From positions 2,108 to 9,392 of the forward strand of contig DUJJ01000004.1 in the NCBI GenBank assembly GCA_013329865.1: a stretch of DNA of 7,285 bases, given 5' to 3'. The notes under the pieces were generated by a model, which was given only the letters and a program-made list of their open reading frames with translations, searched no databases and was not told the origin of the DNA. The DNA is from Candidatus Poseidoniaceae archaeon. GTDB taxonomy: Archaea; Thermoplasmatota; Poseidoniia; Poseidoniales; Poseidoniaceae. Below are positions 1 to 5,726 of the stretch, piece by piece. Numbering within the stretch: position 1 is the stretch's first letter; each line of letters begins with the position of its first letter. The position numbers and the translations under genes are program-made.

Positions 1-457
1 TGGTATCCTCAAGCAGCTGCGATAGTTGTGCATATGCCCCTGGCCGGTGCACGTCGGCTTCGATAACTGCAACTCGCAGGCCGTGCTTTTTGCGATACCA
101 TTCAGCAAGTTTTGCTGTTGTAGTGGTTTTACCCTGCCCGTATAACCCGACTAATAGTAGCGTAGCACCTCGCGGTTGGAATTGATGTGATGGCCCTAAT
201 ATCCTAACTAATTCAGTGTACAAAATATTCATGGCATGGGTTTGCAGAGTTAATCCCGGTCTCGGCTCGTCCTCACGCAGACGGTTTTCCATCCGCTCGA
301 CAATCTCTTTTGTCTGTCTAACGTTAAAATCAGCTTCCTGTAAAGCTCTTCTGAGGCTGCGCGTCATATCACGTAATTCATCTTCATCGAGTTTTCGTCG
401 ATTTTTCAAAAACCCAAGAGAGCGAAAGATACCTCGTGACAAACCCTCTAGTGCCAT
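1..457 (-). CDS. srp54: Signal recognition particle protein SRP54, N-terminal part (cut by window edge)
   Basis: This is the first 152 residues of the SRP GTPase, which binds signal sequences on nascent chains and 7S RNA and docks with FtsY at the membrane. My translation of the minus strand shows a helical N domain (about residues 1-90, with an LRRALQEADFNV segment typical of the family). The start of the G domain follows: the P-loop GLYGQGKTTTTAKLA is at about 104-118 and the family motif ADVHRPGAYAQL at about 134-145. Most homologues have GSGKTTT and RPAA, so the Gln in the P-loop and the Gly after RP are small deviations. The rest of the G domain and the methionine-rich M domain lie outside the window. 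The ATG at 457-455 is the only start, because an in-frame stop sits at 475-473. A weak purine-rich stretch (GGGACGGG) precedes it. The gene lies 30 nt downstream of the Get3-like gene, so co-transcription is likely. The family call is firm; function is by homology. Confidence 0.93.
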   Translation of the reverse strand, partial: MALEGLSRGIFRSLGFLKNRRKLDEDELRDMTRSLRRALQEADFNVRQTKEIVERMENRLREDEPRPGLTLQTHAMNILYTELVRILGPSHQFQPRGATLLLVGLYGQGKTTTTAKLAEWYRKKHGLRVAVIEADVHRPGAYAQLSQLLEDT

Positions 458-487
458 GTTAACCCGTCCCAGTTAGACTCTTTGAAT

Positions 488-1756
488 TCATCCCTCTTTG
501 AGTGGTATGGTCAATCGCAGAACGTCGCCTTCTAACTTGGCACCAACCTGACTAGCCTTCACCGGAATGCTAGTGTCAATTTGTCGTTCCCGACCATTAA
601 GACCGACAAACAGGACACCATCATCACTTCTCAAGGATAATTCATCCCGCTTTATTCCTGGGAAATGAAGGTAGATTAATTCTTCAGTATCACTAAACTC
701 CCGGCACATTCCACGATGTATGCTGTGGATTACCAGGTCACCAACTTCATGCGGACCCAAGTCATCATTAATACTGATGACCTGACCATATAATTTGTTA
801 GCAATTATCCGCAAATTGTCGATTCCAACTACTTCCTCGTCCTGTAATTCTATCGCAGAGACTTTGACATCGGACAATTGCTGTTCCAACTCGGAAATTC
901 GATTTAATTCAGCATTGCGACGCTTGGTCAAAAAAGGGTGGTCGAATTCGGGAGTTACTCTGTTGACAATACATGAAGAAATTGGCAATTGATATTCAAT
1001 TAACGACTCATATGCTCTCAATGTTTCATTGACGCCCATTTTTTCTGGAATCGTCACTAGAGTGAAAGAGGTTAGTTGTGGATCACTTAAAACTCTGCGG
1101 ACGTGCAAAACACGATTACGGAATCGCTCTAACTCTTGTTTCATCTCTTCACTTTCCTTACGACCAAAGAGCATCGAACGTATACCACCGGAAACGCGCA
1201 TCAATCTAAGGAGACGACCTGACCAGGCTTCGATTATTTCTGGAAGGGACAAAAACCTCAAAGTGTGTCCAGTCGGTGCGGTATCAAACACTATTACATC
1301 CCAATTTGGGTCTTCTACATGCTTCAATAACTCGTCAAAAGCCAGTGCTTCATCCAGTCCGGGAAGTATCATTTCTGAGGTCTTCACATCAGATTTAATG
1401 TCATTTAATTCATCTTTTGCTGAGGGGTCAAGCATCATACCTAAGCCACCTAACCCTCCTAATCCGCCCATTCCGTTTCCGGAATTCATGCCATCAACCA
1501 TATTTCCTAATTTTGGTAAAAGACTCGAAAGTTTTGATTCTGGATCCATTTCAAGGCCATACAGTCCTTCAACTCCGGGAATCGGGGTTGGCTCGGTTCC
1601 AATCTCAACACTGAGTGAGTCTGATGTGGAATGTGCAGGATCACTGGAAACCAGTAATACCCTCAGGCCACAATCAGCCAAATGAATGGCAGTCGCAGTT
1701 GATGTAGTAGTTTTCCCCACACCACCTTTGCCGCCAAATAGCAGTAATCGCGCCAT
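488..1756 (-). CDS. Get3/ArsA-family ATPase with C-terminal HSP20-like domain
   Basis: This is a 422-residue cytosolic P-loop ATPase of the SIMIBI class. The family includes Get3/TRC40, which delivers tail-anchored proteins to membranes, and ArsA, the arsenite pump ATPase. Visible motifs are the deviant Walker A GGKGGVGKTT (8-17, with the intermonomer lysine K10), switch I DPAH (39-42), switch II DTAPTGHT (158-165), the nucleotide-contact IVNRV (263-267) and EEVVGIDNL (307-315). Residues 84-110 form a Gly/Met-rich insert located where Get3 proteins have a variable loop before PGLDEAL. Residues from about 345 to 422 resemble the ArsA_HSP20 (alpha-crystallin-like) domain. There is a single ATPase half. 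The Get3 zinc CxxC motif is absent (the region reads DHPFLTKRRNAE), and so is a cysteine cluster for arsenite (only C29, C262 and C351). This resembles the Get3d architecture. The ATG at 1756 is the only in-frame start before a stop at 1798-1796. It probably leads an operon with srp54. A targeting or chaperone role is inferred; the client is unknown. Confidence 0.9.
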   Translation of the reverse strand: MARLLLFGGKGGVGKTTTSTATAIHLADCGLRVLLVSSDPAHSTSDSLSVEIGTEPTPIPGVEGLYGLEMDPESKLSSLLPKLGNMVDGMNSGNGMGGLGGLGGLGMMLDPSAKDELNDIKSDVKTSEMILPGLDEALAFDELLKHVEDPNWDVIVFDTAPTGHTLRFLSLPEIIEAWSGRLLRLMRVSGGIRSMLFGRKESEEMKQELERFRNRVLHVRRVLSDPQLTSFTLVTIPEKMGVNETLRAYESLIEYQLPISSCIVNRVTPEFDHPFLTKRRNAELNRISELEQQLSDVKVSAIELQDEEVVGIDNLRIIANKLYGQVISINDDLGPHEVGDLVIHSIHRGMCREFSDTEELIYLHFPGIKRDELSLRSDDGVLFVGLNGRERQIDTSIPVKASQVGAKLEGDVLRLTIPLKEG

Positions 1757-1770
1757 AGACTTGGCGCATG

Positions 1771-1787
1771 ATTCAAAGTCTTTGAAT
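1771..1787. promoter_or_regulatory. 17-nt palindrome, candidate operator
   Basis: ATTCAAAG, a single T, then CTTTGAAT: two perfect 8-nt arms around one central base. It lies 15 nt upstream of the Get3-like start codon and downstream of the TATA-like element, so it would overlap the predicted transcription start of that gene. This is a usual place for an archaeal repressor site. No regulator gene is visible in the window. The palindrome is seen directly; the operator role is inferred. Confidence 0.4.
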
Positions 1788-1794
1788 TCAACGC

Positions 1795-1803
1795 CTCATA
1801 TAG
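1795..1803. promoter_or_regulatory. Shared TATA-like element of a divergent promoter
   Basis: The core CATATAG (CTATATG on the other strand) is nearly symmetric. Its centre is about 44 nt from the Get3-like ATG (1756) and about 49 nt from the membrane-protein ATG (1849). With the usual archaeal spacing of about 25 nt from TATA to transcription start, both mRNAs would have short leaders of roughly 18-25 nt. The minus-strand reading (TTCTATATGA) fits the archaeal consensus slightly better. It is the only AT-rich candidate of this kind well placed for both genes in the 92-nt gap. No strong Shine-Dalgarno precedes either start. Confidence 0.4.
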
Positions 1804-1848
1804 AATTCATGCATCGGTTTGATGAAGTAAAACATTTGCGGACTGAAC

Positions 1849-2628
1849 ATGGCTTCAGATTTGTTATTATTCCAAATCTCAAGCATATCTGCACTTATCG
1901 GCATGACATTAGGGTGGCGTGGTGTGATGACCCGTTACTCAGGGTTTTATGATTTACCAACTGCTTGGAGTAACATATTCTGGGGAATTTTGCTTGGTGG
2001 GATTTATGCATCACAAATCTATACTCAAGTAATCATACCAAATATTGAGTTTGAAGCAACAAATGAGACAGTGGTAAATCCGCTCAATCTAATACTACTA
2101 TGCCTCATTGCATCGATAATTGCCCACTTTATTCTTCGACGAAACCGTGTCCGGACAGGCAGTTCACAAACAACCAGCGGTTGGGCCCTGGGTTTAGCAA
2201 TTGGGGGTATGTTTGCGATGGTTGTCATTTATGCGGTATTACGCTTGTCAAATTTTAATTCACAATTAGTCATAACGGTCGCACTTTTGGCAATATTAGG
2301 TCCAAGATGTGAGGCGATAATATCATCCTATCAGGGAAATCTTATGCTAATGGGTCGAAAATGGGGCGCAATACTGCGGGCAACGATGTGGCGCTGTGCA
2401 TATGTTGTAATGTTCGCCTACGTGCTTTCAGCGCCAATAGGCTGGATATTTATCATACCAGTGATGTTGATTTCTAATCGCGCATCAGAAAATTGGATTT
2501 GGAACTCGATTCCCAAAGCGGGGAAAAAACAGTTGCGCAAGATTTGGGCTAGACAAGCACGCGAACGCAAACTAGCGAAGATTTCCGGCAACATGACTTC
2601 CAACTATACCGGAAAGGAAAGTGAGTAG
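1849..2628 (+). CDS. Polytopic membrane protein of unknown function with basic C-terminal tail
   Basis: This is a 259-residue protein that I do not recognise. Hydrophobic segments lie at about 4-22, 41-63, 78-96, 112-132, 138-151 and 180-208; the last could be one long or two short helices, giving about six membrane spans. Short charged or polar loops include RRNRVR (97-102) and GRKWG (169-173). The last 37 residues, from about 223, are hydrophilic and rich in Lys/Arg (KKQLRKIWARQARERKLAK), so the tail is probably cytoplasmic by the positive-inside rule. No catalytic or transporter signature is evident. The ATG at 1849 is the first start after an in-frame stop at 1828-1830 and has no clear Shine-Dalgarno. 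The gene is transcribed away from the Get3-like gene from a shared 92-nt intergenic region. It is followed by a 95-nt gap, so it is probably monocistronic. Composition matches its neighbours. The gene is convincing; function is open. Confidence 0.82.
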   Translation: MASDLLLFQISSISALIGMTLGWRGVMTRYSGFYDLPTAWSNIFWGILLGGIYASQIYTQVIIPNIEFEATNETVVNPLNLILLCLIASIIAHFILRRNRVRTGSSQTTSGWALGLAIGGMFAMVVIYAVLRLSNFNSQLVITVALLAILGPRCEAIISSYQGNLMLMGRKWGAILRATMWRCAYVVMFAYVLSAPIGWIFIIPVMLISNRASENWIWNSIPKAGKKQLRKIWARQARERKLAKISGNMTSNYTGKESE

Positions 2629-2723
2629 ATACCTACATGCATTCAGTCGCTATGGATTTTGAGTTATTCTGCTGACTATAGAAATAAACGCTTTGGTGGA
2701 TATCCGCGAGCAAGCGTTATACA
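2629..2723 (+). promoter_or_regulatory. Intergenic region with candidate promoter for the transglutaminase-trkAH unit
   Basis: This 95-nt gap contains an AT-rich stretch, ACTATAGAAATAAAC, at about 2675-2689. It is centred near 2682, about 42 nt upstream of the ATG at 2724, and so is a reasonable archaeal TATA box. A T-rich run (ATTTTGAGTTATTCT, about 2655-2669) just before it could serve as the terminator of the preceding membrane-protein gene. No Shine-Dalgarno is visible upstream of 2724. The promoter is inferred from position and composition only. Confidence 0.3.
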
Positions 2724-4301
2724 ATGTCGTCAAGGCCGACTACCATGGGTACGTGCCCTTATTGCAGGAGTGTCACGCTTGCCGGTGACACAATTTGCTA
2801 CACCTGCGGTAGAGTTCTAGCAAACATCAAATCAAAACAATTTGCTGCCGAACAACAATTCAACCAAGGATCCATAGAAACTACCTACCTCAAAACGCGC
2901 AAACCAACTAAGGCTGGAGTTGTCCAGACTCACACCGGCAGAAAGAAGAATATCTTGAAACGAAGGAAAAACCGTTTTCGTAGTGTGGTAATGCTGGGAC
3001 TTGTAGCATTTATCATGCTTTCACCACAGGCAAGGGAACTTGTTTTCAACAAATGGGCTGGAGTAAGCGAGTATATCCAATTAGCTGCTGCTCCGTATCA
3101 TCTTTATCCAATAGAAACAACATACACTGTTGGCGAGGTAGTTGAAGTCACCAACATCGGACCCAATGGCGCAGTATACGAGGAACTGATGATTCCACGC
3201 GACATATCAACTATTTATGGCCAAACAACGATGTTTGACTACACAGATGATACCGAATCCCTACCAGCTCAGAAAATTCAAGAAATAATTGCCATCACGT
3301 TAACAGTTAATGATGTTGATTACAGTATTCCACTACTCGGAGAGCCGGCGAGAATGCCCACCGATAAACTAGTTACCGTCGATGGCCACGAAATATGGTG
3401 GCCTGGTGTAGGTGTTGGTGACGACATGTGCTCGGTTGACATTTGTGTGAAAATATCTCTAAATCTTCAACCGCAGGAAGATACCTTCTTCACTTACGCT
3501 GTTACTTTGAAGAGTACCTCATATTCATGGTGGTCATCTAACAGAGTTGATTCGCGCGTAAACGGCGGTGATTATGGCATAAACCTAGACAGGAGCGGGG
3601 ATTTTTCGGACATTATAGATCGTGGAGGCGGAGTTAAAGCCAGTCAATTTACCGATTCGTTGTGGTATGGAAAAGACCGAATTGACTACGCAATTAACAG
3701 CCAGGATGCGATCGTCATATCCACTGCACAGACTATTTCAGCGACGTTGCCTGAAGGACTATCGGAAAATGCCTATGCTTTCGCAAGGGCTACATTTGAC
3801 TACCTACACAAGCACATACCGTATGACAAAAATGCCCCAGTAGAAGCCCGTAGTGGCCCTGTTTGCCTTACCGATGGGTTAGGTGATTGTGACGAACAAA
3901 CCAATGCATATTTGTCCATATTGAGGACCAAGGGTATACCCGGCTGGTATGTCCTTGGCGCTTTAACGGATTCAAAATATCAAAATTGGGAGGCACATGC
4001 TTGGGGATACATCCTGCTACCGATGAGCGACGATTGGTGCAATTCACGGAATATCGTCATAGATGATTGCTTCATTGAAGGTTCAGTTGATGTGGTTAAC
4101 AATAAGTGGTTATTACATACACCAACCGCATTCATCGATTGGATTGAAGAAGCAGATGCAAGTGGAAACTTGGTTCACAACTACTTCCATCCAAAATATG
4201 TAATGGATGTCGACAGAACTAGAACTATCGAAACACTTGGAGCAGCAGAAACAACCGGTGGAACCTATCAAATTAAGAAATTACCAGAAATATTGAGGTG
4301 A
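2724..4301 (+). CDS. Membrane-anchored transglutaminase-like protein with N-terminal zinc ribbon
   Basis: This is a 525-residue protein with three parts. Residues 11-28 form a CPYC...CYTC zinc ribbon (C11, C14, C25, C28). A very basic stretch (about 72-86) precedes one hydrophobic span (about 87-100), which suggests a cytoplasmic N-terminus and an extracytoplasmic remainder. Residues 130-300 look like a beta-rich domain. A transglutaminase-like core follows at about 345-450: C389 in GDCDEQTNAYLSIL is the presumed nucleophile, H425 in WEAHAWGYI the histidine, and D447 in NIVIDD the likely acid, so a Cys-His-Asp triad is plausible. Extra cysteines (C236/C241, C381, C439/C449) could form disulfides. 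Prokaryotic members of this fold are often proteases or peptide-processing enzymes, and the substrate here is unknown. A second ATG at 2745 (Met8) would still keep the ribbon. The gene ends 4 nt before trkA, so it leads the operon. The fold call is good; the role is unknown. Confidence 0.85.
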   Translation: MSSRPTTMGTCPYCRSVTLAGDTICYTCGRVLANIKSKQFAAEQQFNQGSIETTYLKTRKPTKAGVVQTHTGRKKNILKRRKNRFRSVVMLGLVAFIMLSPQARELVFNKWAGVSEYIQLAAAPYHLYPIETTYTVGEVVEVTNIGPNGAVYEELMIPRDISTIYGQTTMFDYTDDTESLPAQKIQEIIAITLTVNDVDYSIPLLGEPARMPTDKLVTVDGHEIWWPGVGVGDDMCSVDICVKISLNLQPQEDTFFTYAVTLKSTSYSWWSSNRVDSRVNGGDYGINLDRSGDFSDIIDRGGGVKASQFTDSLWYGKDRIDYAINSQDAIVISTAQTISATLPEGLSENAYAFARATFDYLHKHIPYDKNAPVEARSGPVCLTDGLGDCDEQTNAYLSILRTKGIPGWYVLGALTDSKYQNWEAHAWGYILLPMSDDWCNSRNIVIDDCFIEGSVDVVNNKWLLHTPTAFIDWIEEADASGNLVHNYFHPKYVMDVDRTRTIETLGAAETTGGTYQIKKLPEILR

Positions 4302-4302
4302 T
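4295..4302 (+). promoter_or_regulatory. Shine-Dalgarno of trkA, overlapping the previous stop
   Basis: GAGGTGAT is a near-perfect anti-16S match. It overlaps the TGA stop (4299-4301) of the transglutaminase-like gene and lies 3 nt before the TTG at 4306. It fixes the non-ATG start of trkA and indicates that trkA translation is coupled to termination of the upstream gene. Confidence 0.75.
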
Positions 4303-4305
4303 AAA

Positions 4306-5724
4306 TTGCGAATAATTATTGGCGGAGCAGGCAGAGTTGGAACAGAATTAGCGAGAGCCCTCAGGGCGGAAGAAATGGATGTTGTGTTAGTAGATTCAGA
4401 TTCTCGAGCGGTAAAGAATGCGCAAAATCTCGACGTTTTGGTAATTCATGGAGATTTAACTACTCGCGAAAAATTGAATGAAGCGGGTATCGGCGAAGCA
4501 GAAATATTCGTTGCTGCAACAAACTCAGATGAAAGAAATCTACTCGCATGTGCTCTAGCAGAACACGCACATTATCAGTATGCAGGACCAAAAGCCAAAC
4601 CACTGTTATCTATTTCTCGGGTCAGAAATATGAATTTTCTCGAGGAGCAGAAGCAAGGACACTTAACAAACTGGGCTAAAGTGAATCATGTCGTTAATCC
4701 ATTGGACAGCGCAATTAAGCGATTGCACACAGGCTTACGGTCATCCTCGATTGAAGAGGTTATTCCGTTTGGACATGACTCCTACATCATTGAATTTAAT
4801 GTGACAAAAAATGCTGAGGGTATCGTTTTTAACACACTAAGAGAGGCAAATTCCTCTATTGACGGTGATTTACCACTTATTGTTGGTGTCAAGCGAACTG
4901 GTGAAAAAAGCGTGGTGCCAGACGGTGATTTTGTGCTAATGCCCAATGATACCATTGCAGTGGCGACAAACGGTTTAGCAAGCTTTAACCGGATTTTGAA
5001 TATTTTTGGCCATGAAGCGACAGACTTTCCGATATCGCCGAAAGTAGCCATAATAGGAGCAAACAGAATTGGACAAATGATTGCTGAAAATTGGTTGATG
5101 AATGGTGCGAAGGTAACTGTAATCGAGCGAGACCTACAATTAGCCAATGAATTTTCGGCCACAGACATTGGCTCCAATCCTAATTTGGAGGTAATTCACG
5201 GCGATCATTTAGATCGAGATATTCTTACCGAAGTGGGGATTCCGGAACACCACATCGCTATTGCTGCCCTTGAATCAGACCATGACAGCATTGCTGCAGC
5301 ACTGCTGGCCAGTGACATGGGGGTAAACCGTACTGGTTTATTGCTATATGACGCTGACCTAGTAAAAGTTACACAGAGGATGGGCATAACTTTCGCAGTT
5401 GATCGGAAGCGGGTTGCGGTAGATAATATCCTGGCCCATATTCACACCAAAGCTGCGGGAGCCTACGCAGTCCTATCAAACGTACCAAATATCGTCGGCA
5501 TCAGTATGCGAGTAGATTCATCTCACAAATTCTCAAACATGAGAATTGCTGATGCAGGATTTAGTGAGTGGATGAGAATAGCCTTTATTCAACGCCGGAC
5601 TGTAGAGGGTGTGTGGGAAAATCTGAGACCTGCTCCAGAAAAGCTACTATTACCTGAAGATAATTTGATTATTTTTACAAGCCCTGACAAAGTGAGTGAG
5701 TTGGAGCGTAAGTTCAAGGTGTAG
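4306..5724 (+). CDS. trkA: Trk potassium uptake regulator TrkA (two RCK modules)
   Basis: This is a 472-residue cytosolic subunit that forms a gating ring under TrkH and controls K+ flow in response to bound nucleotides. Its length matches the duplicated bacterial-type TrkA. Module 1 starts at residue 1 with the Rossmann loop GGAGRVG (6-12), an acidic residue at the end of strand 2 (D30 in VLVDSD), HGD (48-50) and ATNSDE (71-76), followed by an RCK_C domain at about 145-225. Module 2 starts near 245 with GANRIG (251-256), E274 in VIERD, HGD (298-300) and ESDHDS (323-328), then a second RCK_C at about 390-472. In module 2 the second glycine of the dinucleotide loop is replaced by Asn, so its nucleotide preference may differ. 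The TTG start is chosen because the protein begins directly with the first beta strand and a strong Shine-Dalgarno sits in front. It is co-transcribed with trkH, 2 nt downstream. Confidence 0.95.
   Translation: MRIIIGGAGRVGTELARALRAEEMDVVLVDSDSRAVKNAQNLDVLVIHGDLTTREKLNEAGIGEAEIFVAATNSDERNLLACALAEHAHYQYAGPKAKPLLSISRVRNMNFLEEQKQGHLTNWAKVNHVVNPLDSAIKRLHTGLRSSSIEEVIPFGHDSYIIEFNVTKNAEGIVFNTLREANSSIDGDLPLIVGVKRTGEKSVVPDGDFVLMPNDTIAVATNGLASFNRILNIFGHEATDFPISPKVAIIGANRIGQMIAENWLMNGAKVTVIERDLQLANEFSATDIGSNPNLEVIHGDHLDRDILTEVGIPEHHIAIAALESDHDSIAAALLASDMGVNRTGLLLYDADLVKVTQRMGITFAVDRKRVAVDNILAHIHTKAAGAYAVLSNVPNIVGISMRVDSSHKFSNMRIADAGFSEWMRIAFIQRRTVEGVWENLRPAPEKLLLPEDNLIIFTSPDKVSELERKFKV
5716..5721 (+). 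promoter_or_regulatory. Shine-Dalgarno of trkH inside the trkA end
   Basis: AAGGTG lies within the last codons of trkA, 5 nt before the ATG at 5727. It supports this start and suggests translational coupling of the two Trk subunits. Confidence 0.55.
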
Positions 5725-5726
5725 TT

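Noticed and set aside
216..476. Plus-strand open frame of 86 codons at the left edge
   Set aside because: It lies antisense to SRP54, whose N and G domain motifs are unmistakable. The frame is Arg/Ser-rich with no ribosome binding site.
1029..1685. Long plus-strand open frame (218 codons) opposite the Get3-like gene
   Set aside because: It is antisense to a gene with clear ATPase motifs. Its translation is Ser/Pro/Arg-rich low-complexity with no recognisable domain, typical of a shadow frame.
488..1756. Arsenite pump ATPase (ArsA) as the name of the 422-residue ATPase
   Set aside because: There is only one ATPase half, no clustered metal-binding cysteines, and no ArsB-like or ArsR-like gene nearby. 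The SRP54 neighbour favours a targeting role.
479..1790. A 12-nt direct repeat, TCTTTGAATTCA, at 479-490 and 1779-1790, bracketing the Get3-like gene
   Set aside because: A 12-nt match is expected about once by chance in a window of this size. One copy overlaps a stop codon and there are no signs of insertion, so it is not taken as a mobile-element boundary.
4782..5177. Minus-strand open frame of 131 codons within trkA
   Set aside because: It is antisense to the well-supported trkA coding sequence, and the translation shows no family signature.
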